Assembly (NCBI GenBank): GCA_963773835.1
Contig: CAVZCQ010000005.1
Span: 124,001-188,000, forward strand
DNA length: 64,000 bases
Direction of reading: 5' to 3'
Source: JOPF136 sp963773835
GTDB taxonomy: Bacteria; Acidobacteriota; Terriglobia; Acidiferrales; UBA7541
Position numbers and translations under genes: made by a program. Below, in pieces: positions 34,261-42,107 of this stretch. The notes under the pieces were generated by a model. That model was not told where the DNA came from. It made no database searches and was given only the letters and a program-made list of their open reading frames with translations. The first letter of the stretch is position 1; each line of letters begins with the position of its first letter.

Positions 34261-35817
34261 TCAACTTTTCTTTCGCTGTACCAGGTCCCGGCCGGTCATT
34301 TCTCCCGGCGGTTCCGCGTCCATCAGGCCGAGAACGGTGGGCGCGATGTCCTGGAGCGCGCCGCCGGAGCGCAGCGCGATGTGCTCCTGCCCGCTGACGA
34401 GAATGAACGGGACGGGATTGGTGGTGTGATAGGTGTGCGGCCCCCCGGTCGCAGGATCGATCATGGTCTCCGCGTTGCCGTGGTCGGCGGTGATGATCCA
34501 GGCGCCGCCGCGGGGTTTGAGCGCCTGGTAGATGCGGCCCAGTCCCGCGTCCACGGCCTCGACTGCCTTGATCGCGGCCTCGAGCTTGCCGGAATGGCCC
34601 ACCATGTCCGCGTTGGCGTAGTTCATGATGATGGCGTCGAATTCGCCTTTCTCGATAGCTTTCACCACTGCGTCCGTGATTCCCTCCGCGTTCATTTCCG
34701 GCTTCAGGTCGTAGGTGGGCACTTTGGGCGAGGGGACCAGGATGCGCTCCTCGCCTCCGAACGGTTTCTCCACGCCACCGTTGAAGAAATAGGTGACGTG
34801 CGCGTACTTCTCGGTTTCCGCGCAGCGCAGATTGCGCAGATTCAGCTCCGCGAACACCTGCGCCAGGATGTGCTCCAGCTTTTCCGGCGACAGGAGGTAG
34901 CGCAGCCAGGGCCAGGTTTTCTCGTACTGGGTCATGGCCACGTACAGGAGGTTTTTCGGGCGTTTTGGGTCGGCAAAACGGTCGAAGCCGGGCTCGGCCA
35001 GCGCGCGGGTCAGTTGCCGGGCGCGGTCGGCGCGGAAATTGAAGAAAATGACGGCGTCGTCGTCGCGGATCAAACCGCGCGGCGGGCCGTCCGGTGTTTC
35101 CGTGACGACCACCGGCTCGACGAACTCATCGGTTACCCCGTGTTCGTAGCTCTGCCGCAGGGCTTCGATCGGATTCGTGGAGCGGTGCGTGGCCTCGCCA
35201 TGCACGATAGCGCGGTAGGCGCGCTCGACGCGCTCCCAGCGATTGTCGCGGTCCATGGCGTAATAGCGGCCGGTAACCGTGGCGATGCGTCCGGCGCCGT
35301 ACTGGCGCAGCTTCTGCTCGAGCTGCTGGAGGTAGGAGGCGCCGCTGGTGGGAGGGGTATCGCGGCCGTCGGTGAACGCGTGAACAAACACACGCGCGAC
35401 CTTCTGCTCCGCCGCCATGCGCACCAGCGCTACGAGGTGCTCGAGTTGCGAGTGCACCCCTCCATCGCTCACCAACCCGAGCAGATGGAGCTGCCGCTCG
35501 CGGCCGCGGGCCATCGCTTCCACGAGCAGCGGGTGGCGGAACAGTTCGCCGCTCTGGATCATCTGGTCCAGCCGCGTGATGTCCATGTGCACCACGCGCC
35601 CCGCGCCGATGTTCAGGTGGCCCACTTCGCTGTTGCCCATCTGCCCTTCCGGCAGGCCGACGGCCGGTCCCGAGGTGCGAACCAGCGTGTTGGGGAAATT
35701 GCGGAGCAGCAGGTCGTAGGCGGGCTTCCGCGCGAGAGCAATGGCATTGCCGTGCGTCTCGGCGCGGTAGCCCCAGCCGTCCAGTACGGTCAGAAGAATC
35801 GGTTTCGGCCGCGGCAT
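34261..35817 (-). CDS. gpmI: 2,3-bisphosphoglycerate-independent phosphoglycerate mutase
   Basis: Interconverts 3- and 2-phosphoglycerate in glycolysis, using Mn and a phosphoserine. Length 518 residues, normal. It begins PILLTVLDGWGYR with the metal Asp, then GQMGNSEVGHLNIGAGR with the nucleophile Ser. Other metal ligands are in VSDGGVHS, ANADMVGHSG and TADHGNAETM. The ATG at 35817 fits. It lies 16 bases after eno, so 3-phosphoglycerate to phosphoenolpyruvate is made by adjacent genes. Confidence 0.97.
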   Translation of the reverse strand: MPRPKPILLTVLDGWGYRAETHGNAIALARKPAYDLLLRNFPNTLVRTSGPAVGLPEGQMGNSEVGHLNIGAGRVVHMDITRLDQMIQSGELFRHPLLVEAMARGRERQLHLLGLVSDGGVHSQLEHLVALVRMAAEQKVARVFVHAFTDGRDTPPTSGASYLQQLEQKLRQYGAGRIATVTGRYYAMDRDNRWERVERAYRAIVHGEATHRSTNPIEALRQSYEHGVTDEFVEPVVVTETPDGPPRGLIRDDDAVIFFNFRADRARQLTRALAEPGFDRFADPKRPKNLLYVAMTQYEKTWPWLRYLLSPEKLEHILAQVFAELNLRNLRCAETEKYAHVTYFFNGGVEKPFGGEERILVPSPKVPTYDLKPEMNAEGITDAVVKAIEKGEFDAIIMNYANADMVGHSGKLEAAIKAVEAVDAGLGRIYQALKPRGGAWIITADHGNAETMIDPATGGPHTYHTTNPVPFILVSGQEHIALRSGGALQDIAPTVLGLMDAEPPGEMTGRDLVQRKKS

Positions 35818-35833
35818 TGGTGGTCCACGCAGC

Positions 35834-37144
35834 CTAGGCCGGGCGCCTGGCGAGCGCGCTCTTCCCGGTAAAATGCGCGGTGGCGCCCAGTTCCTGCTCG
35901 ATGCGCAGGAGCTGATTGTACTTGGCGATGCGGTCGGTGCGCGAGGCGGAGCCGGTCTTGATCTGCCCGGCGGAGGTGGCTACGGCGAGATCGGCGATGA
36001 AGGTATCTTCGGTTTCGCCCGAACGGTGGGAAATGACGGAGGCGTAGCGCGCGGTGCGGGCCATCTCCACGGCTTCGATGGTTTCGGTGACTGTTCCGAT
36101 CTGGTTCAATTTGATCAGGATGGCGTTGCCGATTTTCTGCTCGATTCCGCGCGCGAAGATTTTCGTATTGGTCACGAAAATGTCGTCCCCCACGAGCTGC
36201 ATCGTGCCGCTCAATTCGCGCGTCAGCAGTTTCCAGCCTTCCCAATCCTCCTCGCCCATGCCGTCTTCGAGGGACACGATGGGATATTGACGCGCCCAGC
36301 TCTTCCAGAAGGCGGCCATCTCCTCCGGAGAGTGCGCGGATTTGTCCGACTTCTTGAAGACGTATTTGCCGGAGGATTTGTCGTAGAACTCGCTGGCCGC
36401 GGGATCGAGCGCGATGGCCACCTGCTCGCCGGGCTTGTATCCGGCGGCCTGGATGGCTTCGAGCACGGACTGGATGGCTTCCTCATTGGAGCGTAGGTTG
36501 GGGGCGAAGCCGCCTTCATCGCCCACGCTGGTGGATTGCCCGCGCTTCTTCAGCACGCCCTTCAGCGTGTGAAACACCTCGACTCCGGCGCGGAGCGCCT
36601 CCGCAAAACTCGGCGCCCCCACCGGCATGACCATGAATTCCTGGAAGTCCACGGAATTGTCGGCATGCGCGCCCCCGTTCAGGATGTTCATCATGGGAAC
36701 GGGCAGAGTGGCGGCGCCCGCGTCGGAGGAATAGCGCGCCAGGTATTTGTAGAGAGGGAGATCGAGCTGCTCCGCTGCGGCGCGCGCGGCGGCCATGCTG
36801 ACGGCGAGAATGGCGTTGGCGCCCAGCCGGCTCTTCGTGGGAGTACCGTCGAGCTGGATCATGCGGCGGTCGAGCGCAATCTGGTCCGCGGCGTTCATCC
36901 CGGCGACCGCGGGGCCGATTTCCGCGGTGATGTTGTTGACGGCCTTCAGGACGCCTTTGCCCAGGTAGCGCGATTTGTCGCCGTCGCGCAACTCGAGCGC
37001 CTCGTGCTCCCCGGTGGAAGCGCCAGAGGGGACCGCGGCCCGCCCCATTTCTCCTCCGCTCAGGAAGACTTCGGCTTCGACGGTGGGGTTCCCGCGGGAA
37101 TCCAGAATCTGACGTGCGCGGACGTGAGTGATGCGCGTGGGCAT
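35834..37144 (-). CDS. eno: Enolase
   Basis: Converts 2-phosphoglycerate to phosphoenolpyruvate; also a common part of the RNA degradosome. Length 436 residues. It starts ITHVRARQILDSRGNPTVE, has the flexible loop AVPSGASTGEHEA, metal ligands in IALDP, SLEDGMGEEDWEGW and LVGDDIFVTN, the catalytic Lys in ILIKLNQIGT, and the signature VISHRSGETED. The ATG at 37144 fits. It sits 28 bases after glgC and 16 before gpmI. Confidence 0.98.
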   Translation of the reverse strand: MPTRITHVRARQILDSRGNPTVEAEVFLSGGEMGRAAVPSGASTGEHEALELRDGDKSRYLGKGVLKAVNNITAEIGPAVAGMNAADQIALDRRMIQLDGTPTKSRLGANAILAVSMAAARAAAEQLDLPLYKYLARYSSDAGAATLPVPMMNILNGGAHADNSVDFQEFMVMPVGAPSFAEALRAGVEVFHTLKGVLKKRGQSTSVGDEGGFAPNLRSNEEAIQSVLEAIQAAGYKPGEQVAIALDPAASEFYDKSSGKYVFKKSDKSAHSPEEMAAFWKSWARQYPIVSLEDGMGEEDWEGWKLLTRELSGTMQLVGDDIFVTNTKIFARGIEQKIGNAILIKLNQIGTVTETIEAVEMARTARYASVISHRSGETEDTFIADLAVATSAGQIKTGSASRTDRIAKYNQLLRIEQELGATAHFTGKSALARRPA

Positions 37145-37172
37145 GCGGTCTCCTCGGGCGAAAACTGCGGCG

Positions 37173-38405
37173 CTATTCCGGCTCTTCCAGCATGGATTCC
37201 TGCCGGGTGACCACGGCGATGCCTCCGGGGGAGACCGGGTACCGTTTGCGGTCTTCCTCGGGGTCGTAGCCGATCACGGTGTGCTCCGGGAGCTGGACAT
37301 GGCGGTCGATGATGGCGTTGCGGATGCGGGAGTAGCGGCCGATGTTGACGTGGTTGAACAGGATGGAGCTTTCCACGTCACAGAAGCTGTTGACGCGCAC
37401 GTCGTTGCCCACCACGGAGCGGCGGACGCGCCCGCCGGAAATGATGGAGCCGCTGGACACGATGGAATCCAGGGCCACGCCCATGCGGTTCTCGTCGGCG
37501 AACACGAACTTGGCGGGAGGGTATTGCTGCTGCCAGGTCCACAGGGGCCAGGCCGTGTCGTACAGGTTGAAGATGGGCGTGACGCTGACCAGGTCCATGT
37601 TCGCTTCATAGTAGGCGTCCAGGGTACCCACGTCGCGCCAGTAGAGCGCCTCCTTCTTATTCTCGTCGATGAAGTTGTAGGCGGAGACGCGGAAGCGCTC
37701 GATGATGCGCGGAAGGATGTCCTTGCCGAAATCGTGCGTGGAGTCGCTGCGTTCCGCGTCTTCCATCAGGATCGGAATCAGGATCTGGGAATTGAAGATA
37801 TAGATACCCATCGAGGCATTGCATTTCGCCGCATTGGTGGCGGAAGGTTTCGGCTGCTCCGGCTTTTCCTGGAAGCCGAGCACGCGGCCGGAAGTGTCCG
37901 TCTCCACCACGCCGAAGCGCCCGACGGCCTCGCGCGGATCCACCTCGAGGGTGGCCACCGTCACCTCAGCGCCGGCGTCCACGTGCTGGCTGAGCATTCT
38001 CTTATAATCCATCTTGTAGATGTGGTCGCCGGAAAGAATGATGACGAAACTGGAGCGCTCGCTGCCGATCGAATAGATGTTCTGGTACACGGCGTCGGCC
38101 GTGCCCTGGTACCAGTCGCGCGAGACGCGCATCTGCGGCGGCAGGATATCGATAAATTCCTGGTGGCCGGCCAGCACGGACCAGCCTTTGCGCACGTGAC
38201 GGTTCAGGCTCAACGCCTTGTACTGCGTGAGCACGAAAATGCGCCGCAGATCGCTGTTGATGCAGTTGGAGAGCGTGACGTCCACGATGCGGTACACGCC
38301 GCCAAACGGCACAGCGGGCTTGGCGCGGTCACGCGTCAGCGGCCACAGGCGCTCACCCTGCCCGCCCGCCAAGAGTACGCCGATGGCTTCTCGCATCCGG
38401 TCCAT
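37173..38405 (-). CDS. glgC: Glucose-1-phosphate adenylyltransferase
   Basis: Makes ADP-glucose for glycogen synthesis and is usually allosterically controlled by glycolytic intermediates. Length 410 residues. The N-terminus AIGVLLAGGQGERLWPLTRD with RAKPAVPFGG is the nucleotide and effector site; GFQEKPEQPK and DVGTLDAYYEANMDL follow, then a left-handed beta-helix C-terminal domain. The ATG at 38405 is used; ATG 38396 is close. It is the first gene of the cluster with eno and gpmI, an arrangement that ties storage to lower glycolysis. Confidence 0.96.
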   Translation of the reverse strand: MDRMREAIGVLLAGGQGERLWPLTRDRAKPAVPFGGVYRIVDVTLSNCINSDLRRIFVLTQYKALSLNRHVRKGWSVLAGHQEFIDILPPQMRVSRDWYQGTADAVYQNIYSIGSERSSFVIILSGDHIYKMDYKRMLSQHVDAGAEVTVATLEVDPREAVGRFGVVETDTSGRVLGFQEKPEQPKPSATNAAKCNASMGIYIFNSQILIPILMEDAERSDSTHDFGKDILPRIIERFRVSAYNFIDENKKEALYWRDVGTLDAYYEANMDLVSVTPIFNLYDTAWPLWTWQQQYPPAKFVFADENRMGVALDSIVSSGSIISGGRVRRSVVGNDVRVNSFCDVESSILFNHVNIGRYSRIRNAIIDRHVQLPEHTVIGYDPEEDRKRYPVSPGGIAVVTRQESMLEEPE

Positions 38406-38628
38406 GGGGAATCGTCAGCTCCGGGAATCCGCCGGAAGGATAGCCGGCGGAAAACTGCATGCCGCGTCGCGGAGCCATTTTATACCAGTTCGGTTGGCGG
38501 AAACCGGGAGGAAGATTTCTTTCCAGCCGCGAAGAGGCAATCCAATCGCCCTGCCTGTCCAAACACATCCGGGCCCGGCCAAAGCGGGTTACGTGCTTTG
38601 TGATGATATTGAAATGTGAGAAAATTTC
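38406..38628. other. Divergent control region between glgC and rpsU
   Basis: No gene seen. It carries the upstream side of the glgC operon, for which no promoter is evident, and AT-rich TGATGATATTGAAATGTGAG just ahead of the rpsU -35 that could act as an UP element. Confidence 0.45.
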
Positions 38629-38657
38629 TTGACAGTGTCTCCGGGGAGGGATAGAAC
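38629..38657 (+). promoter_or_regulatory. Sigma70-type promoter of rpsU
   Basis: Perfect TTGACA at 38629-38634, 17-base spacer, and TAGAAC at 38652-38657 (four of six), with an AT-rich upstream stretch. It would give a leader of about 85 bases before rpsU. Confidence 0.6.
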
Positions 38658-38747
38658 CGGGACACTCAGACACCGTGCAAGGCTTCGCGAGAGCCCACTT
38701 CCTCGCTGTTTCCTTCAAATTCTGCGGTGGATGGGAGGTGTTTTCCA

Positions 38748-38945
38748 TTGACGGAAGTTGTGATCCAGGAAGGTGAGTCCCTGGAGGGCGCGTTGCGCCG
38801 GTTCAAGCGCCGCGTCCAACAGGCCGACATCATCAAGGAAATCAAGAAGCATAGTTACTACATGAAGCCGGGCGAAAAGCGCCGGGCGAAGGCCGCCCTT
38901 TCGCGCAAGCGCATGCGCAAGAAGATGCGCCGGGAGCAGGAGTAG
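38748..38945 (+). CDS. rpsU: 30S ribosomal protein S21
   Basis: Small basic ribosomal protein of 65 residues. It begins TEVVIQEGESLEGALRRFKR and continues VQQADIIKEIKKHSYYMKPG, then a Lys/Arg-rich tail (KRMRKKMRREQE), all standard for S21. The start is a TTG at 38748 with GGAGG nine bases before it; the open frame starting earlier at 38727 begins inside the ribosome binding site region. A rare start codon may reflect translational control. Confidence 0.95.
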   Translation: MTEVVIQEGESLEGALRRFKRRVQQADIIKEIKKHSYYMKPGEKRRAKAALSRKRMRKKMRREQE

Positions 38946-39084
38946 CGACAGGGGGATACGTCTAGGACGCCGGTGAGCGGGAGGACGCACGGCCGCGCGG
39001 GACGGCACTCCGGCCCGCCGGGCAGCGTTCCCCGCCTCACCGGACTTCCAAGGGGCTTGCGAACCGGGCCATTCGGAGCACCCT

Positions 39085-39384
39085 ATGGAGTACCAGGATA
39101 AAGTCCTCAAGTGCCTGGATTGCGGCACGGAGTTTGTATTTACGGCAGGCGAGCAGGCCTTCTTCGCGGACAAAGGCTTCCGGCACGAGCCGAAGCGCTG
39201 CAAGAACTGCAAGTCCACCCGCGCCTCCAGCTCTCCCTCAGGAAACACGGCCCGAACGGAAACGCGCGCCATCTGTTCGCAGTGCGGGAAGGAAACGACG
39301 GTTCCGTTCAAACCCACACAGGGCCGCCCGGTGTATTGCCGCGAGTGCTACCAGAACCGCCGCTCGATGACCAATTCCAACTGA
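39085..39384 (+). CDS. Zinc-ribbon protein
   Basis: Protein of 99 residues with four Cys-x-x-Cys knuckles in two pairs: CLDCGTEFVF and CKNCKSTR form the first, CSQCGKETTVPF and CRECYQNRR the second. The first half matches the probable zinc-ribbon family that often starts YQDKVLKCLDCG. Nucleic-acid or protein binding is likely but not established. It follows rpsU by about 140 bases, which include a GC-rich spacer. Confidence 0.88.
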   Translation: MEYQDKVLKCLDCGTEFVFTAGEQAFFADKGFRHEPKRCKNCKSTRASSSPSGNTARTETRAICSQCGKETTVPFKPTQGRPVYCRECYQNRRSMTNSN

Positions 39385-39560
39385 GGCGAGCCCCAGGACT
39401 CCAACCCCGATAGACAGCCCGCGCCCGTTCGGCCGCCTCCCAGTGGCGGTTGTCATCGCGCTCCCGCGGGAAAAGGCTTGCGTCATCCGGGCGCGCCGCC
39501 GTACTTTCTGTTTCCGGCAGCTCGACTCTGCCGTCCCGGTGTGCGGAGGATGCGGTGCGG

Positions 39561-42083
39561 ATGAAATCTGTGATGGCATGCGGCTACGCTCTCCTGTTTG
39601 CCACAGCGATGCTGGCGGACCGGCGGCCCGTGCTCGAGCAAATCGACCTGCCGCACCCCTACTACTATCGCGAGATGTATCTTCCGCAGCTCACCACGGG
39701 CCCTTCCGGCGCGGCGTGGCTGCGGGATTCCCGCACTCTGGTCTATTCGATGGGTGGGACGCTGTGGCGGCAGGCCTTCGATTCCAAGGAGGCCGAACAG
39801 CTCACAGACGGCCCGGGTTACGACTACCAGCCGGACGGTTCGCCGGACGGGCGATTCGTGGTCTATACGAAATACAACCAGGACGCGATGGAGCTGTGGC
39901 TGCTCGAAATCTCCACGCGCGAATCCTGGCAATTGACGCATACGGGCGCGGTAAACGTGGAGCCACGATGGTCGCCGGACGGCCAGAGGCTCGTGTGGGT
40001 CTCGACGCAGTACAACCGGCGTTTCCACATCTTCGGCGCGGAGTTTCGCGGCGGCAAACTGGAGAATGAGGAGCGATGGACGGGAGAAACGCACAGCCCT
40101 CTGCCGCGCTACTACTACAGCCCGTTCGATACGGAGATCAGTCCCGTATGGATGCGGGATGGAAAGGAAATCATTTTCATTTCCAACCACGGCCACGTCT
40201 ACGGAAGCGGCGGCTTCTGGCGCATGGAGGCGCGGCCGGGGGCCCCTGCGCGGGAAATCCATTACGAAGAGACCACCTGGAAGGCACGGCCCGACGCTTC
40301 TCCCGACGGGACGCGCGTTGTGTTCGGGTCCTACACGGGCCGGCAATGGCACCAGCTCTGGTGGATGCCCGCGTCGGGAGAGAACCCGCTGCCGCTGACT
40401 TACGGCGAGTACGACAACATCAACCCGAGGTGGTCGCCGGACGGGCGACGCATCGCGTTTATCTCCAACCGCAGCGGAAACGTGCAGCTCTGGACGGTGG
40501 AAGTGCCGGGAGGCGGCCAGAGTGCCGTGGTACCGCTGGAACTGCACTACCGGCGGCCAGCGGGCGAGCTGCGCATTGCGGTGCTCGGAGCCGAAGGCAA
40601 ACCCGTTCCGGCGCGCGTCAGCGTGACCGGAGAGGATGGACGCGCGTACGGCCCCGTCAATGCCTGGATGCAAGCCGACGACGGGTACGACCGCAAAGAA
40701 CGACCGTTCGAGGCGCATTATTTCGAATCCGCGGGCGACGAAAGCCTGTCGATCCCGCCGGGAAAATTCACCGTTGAAGTGATGCGCGGGCTCGAGTACG
40801 CCGTCGAGCGCCAGCAAGGGGAGATGCCGCCCGGCGGCCTGGTGGGCGCCACCATCCACCTGCACAAACTGCCGCTGCCGGACGATCCCGCAGGCCGCTG
40901 GGTGAGCGGCGATCTGCACGTGCATATGAATTACGGCGGCGCGTACCAGAACACGCCGGAGAATCTCGCGGCGCAGGCTCGAGCGGAGGACCTGGCTGTG
41001 GTGCAGAGCCTGATCGTGAACAAAGAGCAGCGCGTGCCCGACGAATCGTATTTCAGCGGGGCGCTCGATGCCGCTTCCGGGCTGGACTTTCTGCTTTGGC
41101 ATGGGGAGGAATTTCACACCAGCTACTGGGGCCACCGCGGAGTCCTGTGCCTGACGAAACATCTGCTGGTACCGATTTACGCGGGCTACCCGATGACGGC
41201 ATCAGCCAGCCTGGTGCCGACAAACGTGGACGTTGCGGACATGGCGCGGGAGCAGGGGGCGCTGGTGGGCGCGGTGCATCCGTTCGAAGAGGTTCCCGAC
41301 CCGGCCAATCGCGCCGAGCCGCTGCACGATTCCTTTCCGGTGGACGCCGCTCTGGGAAAACTCGACTACATCGAAGTGGTCGGCTTCAGCGATCACAAAT
41401 CCACGGCTGCGGTCTGGTATCGCCTGTTGAACCTGGGTTTTCATCTCCCCACGGGAGCGGGAACAGATGCCATGGCCAATTTCGCCTCGCTGCGCGGGCC
41501 TGTGGGCATGAACCGCGTGTACGTCCAGATGCCGGCGGGGCCGCTGAAGATGGATGCGTTCCTCGACGGGCTGCGCCGCGGGCGCGCCTTTGCCACCAAC
41601 GGCCCACTGCTGCGATTTTCGCTCGGCGGGCAGCCCATCGGCGGCGAGGTGAAGCTGGAGCAGCCGGGCGATGTACCGTTCACAGCGGCGATGGCGTCGA
41701 TCGTTCCGGTGGACCATCTGGAAGTGGTGTGCAACGGACGCGTGGCGCACGCGATGGAATTGGCCGGCAGCCGCACAGCCTCCACGGTAGAGGGCTCGCT
41801 GCATCTCGAAAAAAGCGGATGGTGCGTGCTGCGCGCCTGGGCCGAACACGCCGAACATCCGGTGCTGGATATCTATCCCTATGCCACGACGAGCCCGGTG
41901 TACATCACCGTGGCGGGCCAGCCGCCGCGCTCGCCGGAGGACGCCGCGTACTTTCTCGCCTGGCTCGACCGCTTGCAGGAAGACGTGGAGCGCTATCCCG
42001 ATTGGAATTCGCCCGAAGAGCGCACGCATGTGCTCGATCAGGTGGGCGAGGCGAGAAAGGTATTCGAGAAATTGCGCCAGTAA
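39561..42083 (+). CDS. Exported beta-propeller / PHP-type metallohydrolase (CehA/McbA-like)
   Basis: Large protein of 840 residues. After a weak signal segment (ACGYALLFATAML) come TolB-like beta-propeller repeats with RWSPDGQRLVWVS, PDASPDGTRVVFGS and PRWSPDGRRIAFIS (to about residue 330). A linker domain follows, then a PHP/CehA-McbA-like metallohydrolase: WVSGDLHVHMNYGG, LLWHGEEFHTSYWGHRG, GAVHPFEE and GTDAMANFAS supply His and Asp ligands. The combination suggests a hydrolase acting on an extracellular substrate, but the substrate is unknown. The ATG at 39561 has GGAGG 12 bases before it. The next gene, an S9 peptidase, begins 24 bases after. Confidence 0.85.
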   Translation: MKSVMACGYALLFATAMLADRRPVLEQIDLPHPYYYREMYLPQLTTGPSGAAWLRDSRTLVYSMGGTLWRQAFDSKEAEQLTDGPGYDYQPDGSPDGRFVVYTKYNQDAMELWLLEISTRESWQLTHTGAVNVEPRWSPDGQRLVWVSTQYNRRFHIFGAEFRGGKLENEERWTGETHSPLPRYYYSPFDTEISPVWMRDGKEIIFISNHGHVYGSGGFWRMEARPGAPAREIHYEETTWKARPDASPDGTRVVFGSYTGRQWHQLWWMPASGENPLPLTYGEYDNINPRWSPDGRRIAFISNRSGNVQLWTVEVPGGGQSAVVPLELHYRRPAGELRIAVLGAEGKPVPARVSVTGEDGRAYGPVNAWMQADDGYDRKERPFEAHYFESAGDESLSIPPGKFTVEVMRGLEYAVERQQGEMPPGGLVGATIHLHKLPLPDDPAGRWVSGDLHVHMNYGGAYQNTPENLAAQARAEDLAVVQSLIVNKEQRVPDESYFSGALDAASGLDFLLWHGEEFHTSYWGHRGVLCLTKHLLVPIYAGYPMTASASLVPTNVDVADMAREQGALVGAVHPFEEVPDPANRAEPLHDSFPVDAALGKLDYIEVVGFSDHKSTAAVWYRLLNLGFHLPTGAGTDAMANFASLRGPVGMNRVYVQMPAGPLKMDAFLDGLRRGRAFATNGPLLRFSLGGQPIGGEVKLEQPGDVPFTAAMASIVPVDHLEVVCNGRVAHAMELAGSRTASTVEGSLHLEKSGWCVLRAWAEHAEHPVLDIYPYATTSPVYITVAGQPPRSPEDAAYFLAWLDRLQEDVERYPDWNSPEERTHVLDQVGEARKVFEKLRQ

Positions 42084-42107
42084 GCTGCGCGGAGGAGAAT
42101 CCCCGGT

